NCBI GenBank assembly: GCA_015657635.1
Contig: JACDQM010000067.1
Coordinates: 1 to 61,213 of the forward strand
DNA length: 61,213 nucleotides
Source: Roseateles sp.
GTDB lineage: Bacteria > Pseudomonadota > Gammaproteobacteria > Burkholderiales > Burkholderiaceae_C
Direction: 5' to 3'
Below are positions 1 to 9,370 of the stretch, one piece after another. The position numbers and the translations under genes were made by a program. The notes beneath the pieces were generated by a model. The model worked only from the letters and a program-made list of their open reading frames with translations, made no database searches and was not told the origin of the DNA. Each line of letters begins with the position of its first letter. Position 1 is the first letter of the stretch.

Positions 1-79
1 CTCAAGTGTGGCGGCACTCCCGCGGTTAGAATGCCGCCCTCGCTGCACAAGACCGCAAGGCTTGGCGCAGCACCCTGGG

Positions 80-116
80 AGCCCGGCTCCGGACATCGTT
101 CCGAGCCGGGCTTTTT
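80..116 (+). terminator. Rho-independent terminator of an upstream gene
   Basis: A 10-bp perfect stem (AGCCCGGCTC at 80-89, GAGCCGGGCT at 103-112) with a 13-nt loop is followed by a T run (112-116). It lies 90 bp before the first gene of the window, so it most likely ends a gene located left of the window. Confidence 0.75.
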
Positions 117-206
117 GACACAAACCCGGCTCCGCGCTGCAGCCTCCAGCCAGCGACAACGGCCGCCGGGGGGTTGACATTGGTTTCTTGGAGACCCTCT
201 TGGATC

Positions 207-1319
207 ATGTCCGACCTGAGCATCACTCTTTCGGCTCTTGAGCGCAGCGCGACCCAGCTGCCTGTTACGTCCTATTTCGATGAGGCCCTGTTCCGCAAGG
301 AACTCGAGCAAATCTTCCGACCTGGTCCGCGCTACCTCGGACACGCACTGGCGGTGCCCGAGGTCGGCGACTTCTACGCCCTGCCCCAGGAAGGCGAAGG
401 CCGCGCGCTGGTGCGCACGCCTGCCGGCATCCAGCTGATCTCCAATGTCTGCCGCCATCGTCAGGCCTTGATGCTGCGTGGACGTGGCAATACCAAGAAC
501 AGCATCGTCTGCCCGTTGCACCGCTGGACCTATGGCCTGGAAGGCAAGCTGATCGGCGCGCCGCACTTTGCCGAAGACCCCTGCCTGAACCTCAACAACT
601 ACAAGCTGCGTGAGTGGAACGGCCTGCTGTTCGAGGACAACGGCCACGACGTGGCCGGCAGCCTGGCCAAGCTGGGACCGGCAGCCGAGCTGGATTTCTC
701 CGGCTATGTGCTGGACAAGGTCGAGCTGCACGAGTGCAACTACAACTGGAAGACCTTCATCGAGGTCTATCTGGAGGACTACCACGTCGGCCCATTCCAT
801 CCGGGGCTGGGCCAGTTCGTCACCTGCGATGACTTGAAGTGGGAGTTCGAGGAGAACTACTCGGTGCAGACCGTCGGCGTCTCCTCAGGCTTCGGCCGTC
901 CCGGCTCTCCCACCTACCAGCGCTGGCATGACGCCCTGCTGAAGTACCGCGACGGCAAGCTGCCCGAGCGCGGCGCGATCTGGCTGACCTACTACCCGCA
1001 CATCATGGTGGAGTGGTATCCGCATGTGCTCACCGTCTCCACGCTGCACCCGATCAGCCCGGACAAGACGCTGAACATGGTGGAGTTCTACTACCCGGAA
1101 GAGATCGCCGCCTTCGAGCGCGACTTCGTCGAAGCCCAGCAGGCTGCCTATATGGAAACCTGCATCGAGGACGACGAGATCGCCGAGCGCATGGATGCCG
1201 GCCGCAAGGCGCTGATGCAGCGCGGCGACAACGAGGTCGGGCCCTATCAAAGCCCGATGGAGGACGGCATGCAGCACTTCCACGAGTGGTATCGCCGCAA
1301 GATGAGCCTCAAGGACTGA
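207..1319 (+). CDS. Rieske 2Fe-2S aromatic-ring-hydroxylating oxygenase, alpha subunit type
   Basis: Likely oxygenase component that inserts oxygen into an aromatic or other ring substrate using electrons from a separate reductase. The N-terminal third has the Rieske cluster motif CRH-x17-CPLH (C and H ligands near residues 86-109). The C-terminal catalytic domain has the mononuclear-iron region NWKTFIEVYLEDYHVGPFHP, with the typical D-Y-H-x3-F-H pattern. I start at the ATG at 207 (MSDLSITL) rather than the longer in-frame start at 174, because the family begins close to this point; length is 370 residues. No reductase or ferredoxin gene lies next to it, so the substrate cannot be told. Homologous proteins are often annotated simply as Rieske (2Fe-2S) proteins. 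Confidence 0.85.
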   Translation: MSDLSITLSALERSATQLPVTSYFDEALFRKELEQIFRPGPRYLGHALAVPEVGDFYALPQEGEGRALVRTPAGIQLISNVCRHRQALMLRGRGNTKNSIVCPLHRWTYGLEGKLIGAPHFAEDPCLNLNNYKLREWNGLLFEDNGHDVAGSLAKLGPAAELDFSGYVLDKVELHECNYNWKTFIEVYLEDYHVGPFHPGLGQFVTCDDLKWEFEENYSVQTVGVSSGFGRPGSPTYQRWHDALLKYRDGKLPERGAIWLTYYPHIMVEWYPHVLTVSTLHPISPDKTLNMVEFYYPEEIAAFERDFVEAQQAAYMETCIEDDEIAERMDAGRKALMQRGDNEVGPYQSPMEDGMQHFHEWYRRKMSLKD

Positions 1320-1390
1320 CAGGCACGGCGCAGCCGCCAAACGCCCCGACCAGCTGCTGCTGCGGCGGGCTGTTTGTCTTGGCCGGCACA

Positions 1391-2296
1391 ATGCGGCCCA
1401 TGTCCGCCCCCGTCCTGATGATCGCCGCCAGCTTTCTGTTCGCCACCATGGGCGTGTGCATCAAGCTGGCCTCGGAGTTCTACGACACCGGTGAGATCGT
1501 GATGTACCGCGGCCTGATCGGCGTGCTGATGATGGTCCTGCTGGCGCGCTGGCAAGGCCTGACCCTCACAACCCGCGTGCCGGCCATGCACTTCTGGCGC
1601 AGCCTCAGCGGCGTCAGCGCGCTGTCGCTGTGGTTCTATTCGATTGCGCACCTGCCGCTGGCCACCGCAATGACGCTGAACTACATGTCCTCGGTGTGGA
1701 TGGCGCTATTCCTGATCGGCGGCGCCGTGATGCTGGGCAGCCGGCGGGTCGATCCGCGGCTGGTGGCCGCGGTGCTGCTGGGTTTTGCTGGCGTCGCGCT
1801 GGTGCTGCGCCCGACCATGGAGCAGCAGCAGCTCTGGCACGGCCTGGCCGGCCTGCTGTCCGGCATGCTGTCAGCCATGGCCTATCTGCAGGTGACGACG
1901 CTGGGCCGCGCCGGCGAGCCCGAGTACCGCATCGTCTTCTACTTCTCGCTGGGCGGCGCGATTGCCGGCGCGCTGATGAACACCGGCCTGGGCCAATGGC
2001 ATGCCCATGACAGCCTGCAAGGCGCCGCCCTGCTGCTGGCGGTCGGCGTGCTGGCCACGCTGGCGCAGTTGATGATGACCCGCGCCTATGGCCGCGGCAC
2101 GCCGCTGGTCAATGCCAGCCTGCAATACCTGGGCATCGTGTTCGCAGTGATCTACGGCGTGCTGCTGTTCCAGGACCGGCTTTCGCTCTCGGCGCTGGCG
2201 GGCATCATGCTGATCGTGGGCGCCGGCCTCGGCGCCACCTTGCTGCGCAGCCGCGCCACCCCCAAGGACAGCCAACACTCGGTGACCGACTCATGA
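1391..2296 (+). CDS. EamA/DMT-family transporter
   Basis: Inner-membrane drug/metabolite transporter family protein of about 300 residues. About ten hydrophobic segments are visible, arranged as the usual two repeated five-helix halves. Starts at 1391 (MRPMSAPVL) and 1400 (MSAPVL) are both in frame, and I cannot separate them by ribosome binding site. The stop TGA overlaps the ATG of the sulfurtransferase gene (ATGA at 2293-2296), so the two are probably translationally coupled. The substrate is unknown. A link to sulfur metabolites is only suggested by the neighbour. Confidence 0.85.
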   Translation: MRPMSAPVLMIAASFLFATMGVCIKLASEFYDTGEIVMYRGLIGVLMMVLLARWQGLTLTTRVPAMHFWRSLSGVSALSLWFYSIAHLPLATAMTLNYMSSVWMALFLIGGAVMLGSRRVDPRLVAAVLLGFAGVALVLRPTMEQQQLWHGLAGLLSGMLSAMAYLQVTTLGRAGEPEYRIVFYFSLGGAIAGALMNTGLGQWHAHDSLQGAALLLAVGVLATLAQLMMTRAYGRGTPLVNASLQYLGIVFAVIYGVLLFQDRLSLSALAGIMLIVGAGLGATLLRSRATPKDSQHSVTDS

Positions 2297-3150
2297 ACCC
2301 ACAAGCCGCCTACCAGACCCTGATCAGCGCACAACAACTGCAGGCGCTGATCGAAGCCCGCCACCCCCTGTTGTTGCTGGATCTCAGCTTCGAGCTGGCC
2401 AACACCGAAGCCGGCACGCAGGCCTATGCAAACAGCCATCTGCCCGGCGCGCATTACCTGCATCTGGACCGCGACCTCAGCGCACCGAAGACCGGCCGCA
2501 ACGGCCGCCACCCGCTGCCCGGCCGCGAAGCATTCGCCGCGCGCATGGCCTCCCTCGGTCTGAGCGCTGACACGCAGGTGGTCTGCTACGACGCCCAGGG
2601 CGGCATGTATGCCGCCCGCGCCTGGTGGATGCTGCTTTGGCTGGGCCATGCCGCGGTGGCCGTGCTGGATGGCGGCCTGCAAGCCTGGCGGGACGCCGGC
2701 GGCGCCCTCAGCAGCGAACTGCCCACACCGCCCTCGCCCGGCGCATTCACGCCTGGCACGCCGCTGGTGGACGCGATCACGGCCGATGCGCTGCAAGGCC
2801 GACTCGGTCGCCTGCGCCTGATCGACGCGCGCGCCGGCGAGCGTTTTCGCGGCGAGGTGGAGCCCTTGGACAGCAAGGCCGGCCACATCCCCGGCGCCAG
2901 CAACCGCGCCTTCGCCGGCAACCTGAATCCTCAAGGCTGCTTCAAGCCCGCGGCACAGCTGCGCGCCGAGTTCGAGCCTTTGATCGCCCCTTACGCCGCC
3001 GTCGACGTGGTGCATCAATGCGGCTCCGGCGTCACCGCCTGCCACAACCTGCTGGCGATGGCACATGCCGGCCTGGGCCTCGGCGTGCTCTACCCCGGCT
3101 CCTGGAGCGAGTGGTCCAGCGACCCGGCGCGCCCAATCGCCACGGGCTGA
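2293..3150 (+). CDS. sseA: 3-mercaptopyruvate/thiosulfate sulfurtransferase (two-domain rhodanese)
   Basis: Transfers a sulfane sulfur from 3-mercaptopyruvate or thiosulfate to a thiol acceptor in the cytoplasm. The 285-residue length fits a tandem rhodanese. The first domain (about 15-140) carries the inactive-type DAQGGMYAAR loop. The second carries the active-site loop CGSGVTA with Cys243; the CGSGVT form is typical of mercaptopyruvate sulfurtransferases, while classical rhodaneses have CRxGx(R/T). It is coupled to the preceding EamA transporter gene by a 4-bp overlap. Confidence 0.88.
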   Translation: MNPQAAYQTLISAQQLQALIEARHPLLLLDLSFELANTEAGTQAYANSHLPGAHYLHLDRDLSAPKTGRNGRHPLPGREAFAARMASLGLSADTQVVCYDAQGGMYAARAWWMLLWLGHAAVAVLDGGLQAWRDAGGALSSELPTPPSPGAFTPGTPLVDAITADALQGRLGRLRLIDARAGERFRGEVEPLDSKAGHIPGASNRAFAGNLNPQGCFKPAAQLRAEFEPLIAPYAAVDVVHQCGSGVTACHNLLAMAHAGLGLGVLYPGSWSEWSSDPARPIATG

Positions 3151-3237
3151 CTTGATATTGCGCAAGACGCAATTCCTGCAGCCCGGCAAGATCCGTGGCA
3201 CAGCCCGACGCACGGGCAGCAACTGAGGAGAGCACAT

Positions 3238-3672
3238 ATGTTCAAGCGCATCGTGATCCCGACCGACGGATCAGAGATCACCAACAAGGCCGTGACCACG
3301 GCCATCGAGATGGCCAAGGCCCATGGCGCCCAGCTGTTCGCCATAAGCGTCAAGGAACCCTTCCCCTACAGCGCCGTGTCGGAAATGCAGCCGACGCCGC
3401 CGCAGGAGTTCTTCGACGCGCAGGAGCGCATTGCCGGCGGTCGCATCAAGACCGTGCTGGCCGCCGCGCAAGCCGCTGGCGTGCCTTGCGAAGGCCATAC
3501 CGTCGAAGCCCTGCACGCGTGGGAAGCCATCATCGACCACGTCAAGGACAAGCAAGCCGATCTGGTGGTGATGGCCTCGCACGGCCGCCGCGGCGTCCAG
3601 GCCCTGCTGCTGGGCAGCGAAACCCAGAAGCTGCTGACGCACAGCACGATTCCGGTGCTGGTGGTGCGCTGA
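3238..3672 (+). CDS. Universal stress protein, UspA family
   Basis: Single-domain Usp of 144 residues, the usual size. The N-terminus MFKRIVIPTDGSE has the conserved Asp of the ATP pocket. Near the C-terminus the SHG-x9-GS element (SHGRRGVQALLLGS) forms the phosphate-binding loop of ATP-binding Usp proteins. A strong ribosome binding site (GAGGAG) lies 7-9 bases before the ATG. It has its own terminator at 3702-3728. Usp proteins support survival under starvation and stress; the specific trigger is not visible here. Confidence 0.9.
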   Translation: MFKRIVIPTDGSEITNKAVTTAIEMAKAHGAQLFAISVKEPFPYSAVSEMQPTPPQEFFDAQERIAGGRIKTVLAAAQAAGVPCEGHTVEALHAWEAIIDHVKDKQADLVVMASHGRRGVQALLLGSETQKLLTHSTIPVLVVR

Positions 3673-3701
3673 CAGCGCCGCGTTCGCTTTCAGCCATGAA
3701 G

Positions 3702-3728
3702 AAGGGCCAGGCAAGACCTGGCCCTTTT
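3702..3728 (+). terminator. Rho-independent terminator after the usp gene
   Basis: Perfect 10-bp stem AAGGGCCAGG (3702-3711) and CCTGGCCCTT (3717-3726) with a 5-nt loop, ending in four T. It begins 30 bp after the usp stop codon. Confidence 0.88.
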
Positions 3729-3756
3729 CGTTTCAGGCGGTCAGGCCTTCGCCAGG

Positions 3757-3786
3757 CACAGGACAGGCCGCAGGGCCTGTCCTGTG
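3757..3786. repeat. Perfect 13-bp inverted repeat between convergent genes
   Basis: CACAGGACAGGCC (3757-3769) and its exact complement GGCCTGTCCTGTG (3774-3786) enclose a 4-nt loop. There is no T tract on either side. It sits just after the usp terminator and 8 bp beyond the end of the convergent ZIP gene, so it may stall read-through from both sides. Confidence 0.6.
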
Positions 3787-3793
3787 TCCGGGC

Positions 3794-4564
3794 TCAGTGA
3801 CTGCTGGTCACCAGGAGGGAGACGAGGCCGAGGCCGGCACCCAGCCAGGCCAGCTGCGCAATCGTGTCGCGCCAGGGCAGACGCCGCTGCAGCTGCGGGA
3901 TCAGGTCCGCCACCGCCACATAGACAAAGCTGCTGGACGCCACCACCAGCAGGTAGGGGAACAACGACTCCCAGGGGCCGACGACGAAGTAGCCCAGCAC
4001 CCCGCCCAGCACCGCCGCCAGGCCGGAGATCGCGTTGTAGAGCAAGGCCCGCGCGCGGCTGAAGCCGGCGTTCAGCAGCACGATGTAGTCGCCCACCTCC
4101 TGCGGGATCTCATGGGCGACGATGGCCATCGCGGTGACGAAACCCAGATGCGTGTCCGCCAGGAAGGCCGCCGCGATGATCACGCCGTCGCAGAAGTTGT
4201 GGATGCTGTCACCCACCAGCACGGCCATGCCGCCACGGCCGGCCTGCTGCGTGTCGAAATGGTGATGGTGGTGGTGCCCGTCACCCTCATGGTGGTGGGT
4301 GTGGCGGTACAGCTCGGCCTTCTCCAGCAGGAAGAAGAACAGCAGGCCGCCCAGCAAGGTCAGGAACAGCTCATGCGAACTGGCCTGGCCCTCGAAGGCT
4401 TCCGGCAGCACATGCAGCAGCGCGGTGCCGAGCAGCACACCGGTCGACAGGCTCACCAGATGCTTGACGAGGCGACCCAGCAGGCCGACGGTCAAACTGG
4501 CCGCGATCAGCACGGACAGCAGGCCGCCCGCGAAGGTCGTCAGCACGATATACAAAAGAGTCAT
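3794..4564 (-). CDS. ZIP-family divalent metal transporter
   Basis: Inner-membrane ZIP importer (probably zinc, possibly iron or manganese) of 256 residues. The metal-site helices are clear: HNFCDG in helix IV and HEIPQE in helix V. The cytoplasmic loop between helices III and IV is His-rich (HTHHHEGDGHHHHHHF), as in many ZIP proteins. I choose the ATG at 4564 (MTLLYIV), preceded by AGG six bases upstream; in-frame starts at 4570 and 4591 would add a polar stretch. No metal regulator gene is adjacent. Subfamily (GufA-like versus ZupT) is not certain. Confidence 0.85.
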   Translation of the reverse strand: MTLLYIVLTTFAGGLLSVLIAASLTVGLLGRLVKHLVSLSTGVLLGTALLHVLPEAFEGQASSHELFLTLLGGLLFFFLLEKAELYRHTHHHEGDGHHHHHHFDTQQAGRGGMAVLVGDSIHNFCDGVIIAAAFLADTHLGFVTAMAIVAHEIPQEVGDYIVLLNAGFSRARALLYNAISGLAAVLGGVLGYFVVGPWESLFPYLLVVASSSFVYVAVADLIPQLQRRLPWRDTIAQLAWLGAGLGLVSLLVTSSH

Positions 4565-4591
4565 GGACATCCTGTTCGGCCGCAAAGACAA

Positions 4592-4612
4592 ACCGCGCCC
4601 AGGTGGCGCGGT
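4592..4612 (-). terminator. Probable terminator after the dienelactone-hydrolase-like gene
   Basis: Read on the minus strand, an 8-bp stem (ACCGCGCC / GGCGCGGT, loop 5 nt) is followed by TTGTCTTT. It lies between the end of the hydrolase gene at 4659 and the start of the ZIP gene on the same strand, separating the two into different transcripts. Confidence 0.6.
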
Positions 4613-4658
4613 CTGCTCATCAGCCCTGTGGCTTTAGCAGCCTGGCCCCGACTCGCCG

Positions 4659-5531
4659 TCAGGCCAGGCCATTCGCCTTGAACCAGGCTGTGCAACGCTT
4701 CCAGCCGTCTTCGGCCGCATCCTTGCGATAGCTGGGGCGGTAGTCGGCATGGAAGGCATGCGGCGCATCGGCATAGATATGGAACTCACTACGCTTGGCA
4801 GCCGCGGAGCCTTGGCTCAGGGCAGATTTCATCTTATCAACCGTGTCAAGCGGGATGCCCGGGTCCTGTCCGCCATACAGGCCGAGCACCTGACCGCCGA
4901 TGCGGCCCGTCACATCCACCGGATGGCGCGGCGTCGGCGGCGTGCTGTTGCCGACCAGCCGCCCATACCAGGCCACGCCGGCCTTCACCGACGGGTTGTG
5001 CGCGGCATACAGCCAGGTGATGCGGCCGCCCCAGCAGAAGCCGGTGATGCCCAGCCGGGCGACATCGGCGCCCTGCGTCTTGGCCCAGGCCACAGTGGCG
5101 TCCAGATCCGCCATCACCTGCTCGTCGGGCACTTTGGAGATGACTTCGGCAATCAGCTTGGCGATCTCACCATAGGAACCGGCATCGCCCTGGCGCACAA
5201 ACATCTCGGGCGCGATGGCCATATAGCCCAGCTTGGCAAAGCGCCGCGCCACATCGGCAATGTGCTCATGCACGCCGAAGATTTCGCTGATCACCAGCAC
5301 CACCGGCAGGCTCTTGCCACCCGCAGGCATGGCGCGGTAGGCCGGCATCTTGAAGTCGCCAACGGGGATCATCACCTCGCCAGCCTCCAGGCCCTGCGCG
5401 TCGGTCTTGATGGTGCTGGCGGCCACCGGCAGCACCGCGGCTGCGAAGCCGCTGCCGACCGCCGCCTGGACAAATGTGCGGCGACTGAAGTCTCGGCCGG
5501 GGGCCAGGCTGTCCAACTCTTCCTTGATCAT
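4659..5531 (-). CDS. Tat-exported dienelactone-hydrolase-family protein
   Basis: Alpha/beta hydrolase of the dienelactone hydrolase (carboxymethylenebutenolidase) family, 290 residues. The N-terminus has a twin-arginine signal (SRRTFVQAAVGSG followed by a hydrophobic Ala-rich stretch), so export folded to the periplasm is likely. Triad candidates are Cys in GFCWGG, Asp in YGGQDPGIP and His in APHAFHADY, which is the Cys-Asp-His triad of this family. An AAGGAG ribosome binding site precedes the ATG. Cytoplasmic DLH enzymes work in chlorocatechol pathways; exported ones have no assigned substrate, and no catechol genes lie nearby. Confidence 0.87.
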   Translation of the reverse strand: MIKEELDSLAPGRDFSRRTFVQAAVGSGFAAAVLPVAASTIKTDAQGLEAGEVMIPVGDFKMPAYRAMPAGGKSLPVVLVISEIFGVHEHIADVARRFAKLGYMAIAPEMFVRQGDAGSYGEIAKLIAEVISKVPDEQVMADLDATVAWAKTQGADVARLGITGFCWGGRITWLYAAHNPSVKAGVAWYGRLVGNSTPPTPRHPVDVTGRIGGQVLGLYGGQDPGIPLDTVDKMKSALSQGSAAAKRSEFHIYADAPHAFHADYRPSYRKDAAEDGWKRCTAWFKANGLA

Positions 5532-5645
5532 CTCGCGCTCCTTGCAGTAGTCATGGATGAAACCGGCAGACTGCCCGGGGCGCAGATTCTAGGCAGCTGC
5601 GCCAAGCCCTGCTGGAGCAGGCGCTTTTGCACCGACAATGCCCCC

Positions 5646-7150
5646 ATGCTTTCCACCGTCTCCTCCGCGGCGCCGCTGGCTGCCATCGATATCGGCTCCA
5701 ACAGCTTTCGCCTCGAACTCGCCCAGCTGCATCGGGGCCAGTACAAGCGGCTGGAGTACCTGAAGGAAACCGTGCGGTTGGGGGCGGGTCTTGATGAGCA
5801 GGGTCTACTGACGGAAGAGGCCAGCCAGCGCGGCCTGGCCTGCCTGGCGCGCTTTGCCGGCCACCTCAAGGGCGTGCCGCCCGAGCGGGTGCGGGCCGTG
5901 GCCACGCAGACGCTGCGCGAGGCGCGCAACCGCGATGCCTTCCTGCGCCGCGCGGAGAAGACGCTCGGGTTCCCGATTGAAGTGATCTCCGGCCGCGAAG
6001 AGGCTCGCCTGATCTATGCCGGCGTGGCCCGACTGCAGGCCTCCGAGCAGCCGCGCCTGGTGATCGACATCGGCGGCCGCTCCACCGAGATGATCCTGGG
6101 CCAGGGGCGCCAGCCGCAGCTGGCCGAGTCCTTCCAGGTCGGCAGCGTCAGCCTGTCGCTGCGCTTCTTCCCCGATGGGCGCTTCACGCCCGAGTCCTTC
6201 CGCGCCGCCCAGGTGGCAGCCGGCGCTGAGTTGGAGGAAGCGCTGTCACTGTTCGACCGCTCGCGCTGGCGCGAGGCGCTGGGCTCCTCCGGCACGGTCG
6301 GCGCGGTCTCGCAGCTGCTGGCAGCCAACGGCATCACCGATGGCAGCATCACGCCCGCCGCGCTGCGCTGGTGCATCCAGCAGTGCCTCGCGGCCGGCTC
6401 GATGGACAAGCTCAAGCTGCCAGGTCTCAAGGACGATCGCCGCGCGGTGGTGGCTGGCGGCCTGTGCATCCTCTACACGCTGCTGACGCATTTCGACATC
6501 GCCGTGCTCTACCCCGCCAAGGGCGCGCTGCGCCAGGGCGTGATCTTCGATCTGGCCGAGCGGCTGGAGGCCGAGCGCAACGCGGGCCGCGGCGATATGC
6601 GCGACCACTCGGTGGCGGCGCTGCAGCAGCGCTATGCCGTCGACCGCATGCAGGCCGAGCGCGTGCGCCGCCTCTCGCTGTCGCTCTACAAGCAGCTGAT
6701 GCCGCAGGCCGCGCGCGAGCTGCAGCGCGAACTGGGCTGGGCCGCGGCCTTCATGAGATCGGCATGATGGTCTCGCATCACGACCACCACCGCCACAGCG
6801 CCTATCTATTGGCCCATGTCGACGCGCCCGGCTTCTCGCAAAGCCAGCTGCGCCGCCTTGGCGATCTGGCACTGGGCCAGCGTGGCGGCTTGCGCAAGCT
6901 GGAGCACCAGTTCGGCGATGCCAGCTTCATGACGCAGCTGCTGAGTCTGCGTCTGGCCGTGCTGGCCTGCCACGCACGCGCCGACTTCAGCGCGCAGGCG
7001 CTCAAGCTGACACGTGATCGCCAGGGCGTCTGCATCCATGTCGCCCGCAGCTGGGCCAAGCGCCTGCCCCGCGCCGTCTACCTGCTGCAGGAAGAGGTCG
7101 ATGCCTGGTCGAAGACCAGTGCCCTCAGTCTGCGTCTGCTGGTCGGCTGA
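5646..7150 (+). pseudogene. ppx: Exopolyphosphatase, frameshifted near residue 369
   Basis: Exopolyphosphatases release phosphate from polyphosphate ends. The first frame (5646-6767) begins LAAIDIGSNSFRLE and has VIDIGGRSTEM and GSSGTVGAV, the ASKHA nucleotide-fold motifs of the Ppx/GppA family. It stops after ARELQRELGW. The second frame continues at once with EIGMMVSHHDHHRHSAYLL, the conserved C-terminal helical domain of Ppx, to 7150. One extra base at about 6751-6753 (TTC-ATG to TTCCATG) restores a 501-residue protein, the normal Ppx length. The gene converges on ppk1, as expected for the pathway. I believe the gene is intact in the organism and the shift is a sequencing error, but a real mutation cannot be excluded. 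Confidence 0.85.
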
Positions 7151-7177
7151 GCACGCCTGCTTGCGGCGGGCCCAGCC

Positions 7178-9277
7178 TCAATCGCTGCCGTAGCGGCGCA
7201 TCAAGGCCTGCTGGGCGCTGACACCGCTGCTGCTGATGCGGCGCGACTGCCCGTCCGGCCCCAGCTGCCAGGCGTCGCGGCTGTCATGCAGATAGGGCTG
7301 CAGCGCCTCGTCGATCACGCGTTGGCGCAGCTTGGGATCCAGCACCGGCCAGGCCACCTCGATGCGACGGAACATATTGCGGCTCATCCAGTCGGCGCTG
7401 GACAGGTACAGCGCTTCCTGGTCGTCGCCATCGCCCCAGCGGAAATAGCTGACGCGCGAATGCTCCAGGAAACGCCCCACCACCGAGCGCACCAGGATGT
7501 TGTCGGTCTGCCCCGGCAGCCCCGGTGGCAGCATGCAGGCGCCGCGCACGATCAGGTCGATCTTGGCGCCAGCCTGGCCGGCTTCAACGAGCCCGCGGAT
7601 CATCTCGGTATCGGTCAGCGCATTGATCTTCAGCACGACGCGGGCCGCGTAGCCGGCCCGCGCAGCCGCAGCCACCTGACCCAGCATTTCCATCATGCGC
7701 TGGTGCATATTGAAGGGCGCCAGCAGCAGGCGCTTCGGCGGCTTGAAGCGCGACAGCGAGGCCAGCTGGCGGAACACCGTGTCCACATCCGAGGTCATGT
7801 CCGGGTCGGCCGTCAGGCAGCCCAGGTCGGTGTACAGGCGCGCCGTCTTTGGGTTGTAGTTGCCGGTCGACAGATGGGCGTAGCGCTTCAGGCGCCCGTT
7901 CTCACGGCGCGTCACCAGCAGCAGCTTGGCGTGAGTCTTCAGGCCGACGATGCCGTAGACCACCTGTGCGCCAACCGCCTCCAGGCGCTCGGCCCAGTTG
8001 ATATTCGCCTCTTCGTCGAAGCGCGCCTTCAGCTCGACCACCACCATCACTTCCTTGCCGCGCCGCGCGGCCTCGATCAGCAGGTCCATCAGCTCGGACT
8101 TGCTGCCGGTGCGGTAGACCGTCTGCTTGATCGCCAGCACATCGGGGTCATGCACTGCCTGCCGCAGCAGCTCGACCACTGGCTCGAAGCTCTCGAAGGG
8201 GTGGTGCAGCAGCACATCGCTCTTCGCGATGTTTTCGAACATCGACTTGCCGCGCGGCAGGCGCCGCTGTGGCCAGGCCGGCTCATGCGGCGCAAAGCGC
8301 AACTCCGACGCATCCGTCAGGTCGATGAGCTCGTTCAGCCGCACCAGATTGACCGGACCGTTGACGCGATACAGCGCCGCCTCCGGCAGATCGAACTGCT
8401 CCAGCAGAAAATCCGACAACTCCTGGGGGCAGGTGTTGACCACCTCTAGCCGCACCGCACGGCCGAAGTGGCGCGTCGTCAGCCCGGTGCGCAGCGCGTG
8501 GCGCAGATTGCCCACCTCTTCCTCGTCCACCGTCAGGTCCGAGTCGCGTGTGACGCGGAACTGCGAGAAGGCCTCCACCTTACGACCCGTGAACAGCTCT
8601 TCCAGATGGGCGCGGATCACGCTGGTCAGCAGCACGAAGATCTGCTGACCGCCGCTGACCGAATCGGGCAGCTTGATCACGCGCGGCAGCACCCGCGGCA
8701 CCTTGACAATGGCGATCCGGTTGTCGCGCCCGAAGGCATCCTTGCCCGACAGCCGCGCGATGAAATGCAGCGACTTGTTGGCCACCTGCGGGAAGGGATG
8801 TGCCGGGTCCAGCCCGACGGGCACCAGCAGCGGCCGCACTTCGCGCTCGAAGAAGCGCGCCACCCAGCGCCGCTGCGGCTCGTTGCGGTCCGCATGGTTG
8901 TGCACCACGATGCCCTGCGCGCGCAGCGCCGGCATCACCTGGTCGTTGAAGATGGCGTACTGCTGGTCGATCAGCTCATGCGCGGCGCGGCCGACACGGG
9001 CCACGTCGCGGTTGCTGACCAGGCCGGCCGGATCGCGCGCCGCATCCAGCATGTCGGCAAAGCGCACCTCGAAGAACTCGTCGAGATTGGACGAGACGAT
9101 GCAGATATAGCGCAGCCGCTCCAGCAGCGGCACATCCTCGCGCTGCGCCTGGGCCAGCACGCGGCGGTTGAACTCGAGAATCGCCTGCTCGCGATTCAGC
9201 AATGGAACCGTGGGTGCAAGAATGCGGGCCTCGCCGGCTTCAGGCGTGGCGGTCGGCAGCGGCGGATTTTTAGTCAT
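7178..9277 (-). CDS. ppk1: Polyphosphate kinase 1
   Basis: Reversibly polymerises the gamma-phosphate of ATP into polyphosphate at the inner membrane. It is 699 residues, close to E. coli PPK (688). The N domain starts LLNREQAILEFNRRVL and LRYICIVSSNLDEFFEVR. The phospholipase-D-like catalytic domains carry His449 (KTHAKLLL, the autophosphorylated His) and His606 (FLEHSRV). The 157-residue spacing of the two histidines equals that of H435 and H592 in E. coli. The YLSSADWM motif is also present. It is convergent with ppx, so the two are not one operon as in E. coli. No PHO box was seen in the 93-bp upstream gap. Confidence 0.96.
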   Translation of the reverse strand: MTKNPPLPTATPEAGEARILAPTVPLLNREQAILEFNRRVLAQAQREDVPLLERLRYICIVSSNLDEFFEVRFADMLDAARDPAGLVSNRDVARVGRAAHELIDQQYAIFNDQVMPALRAQGIVVHNHADRNEPQRRWVARFFEREVRPLLVPVGLDPAHPFPQVANKSLHFIARLSGKDAFGRDNRIAIVKVPRVLPRVIKLPDSVSGGQQIFVLLTSVIRAHLEELFTGRKVEAFSQFRVTRDSDLTVDEEEVGNLRHALRTGLTTRHFGRAVRLEVVNTCPQELSDFLLEQFDLPEAALYRVNGPVNLVRLNELIDLTDASELRFAPHEPAWPQRRLPRGKSMFENIAKSDVLLHHPFESFEPVVELLRQAVHDPDVLAIKQTVYRTGSKSELMDLLIEAARRGKEVMVVVELKARFDEEANINWAERLEAVGAQVVYGIVGLKTHAKLLLVTRRENGRLKRYAHLSTGNYNPKTARLYTDLGCLTADPDMTSDVDTVFRQLASLSRFKPPKRLLLAPFNMHQRMMEMLGQVAAAARAGYAARVVLKINALTDTEMIRGLVEAGQAGAKIDLIVRGACMLPPGLPGQTDNILVRSVVGRFLEHSRVSYFRWGDGDDQEALYLSSADWMSRNMFRRIEVAWPVLDPKLRQRVIDEALQPYLHDSRDAWQLGPDGQSRRISSSGVSAQQALMRRYGSD

Positions 9278-9370
9278 CGGACCATTCTATGAAGCGGCCA
9301 TGAAGAAATGGTGACACGGCTCAGCCGGCCCGCAGCCAGGACGGCGCAAGGCGCCAACGATAATTGCGCC

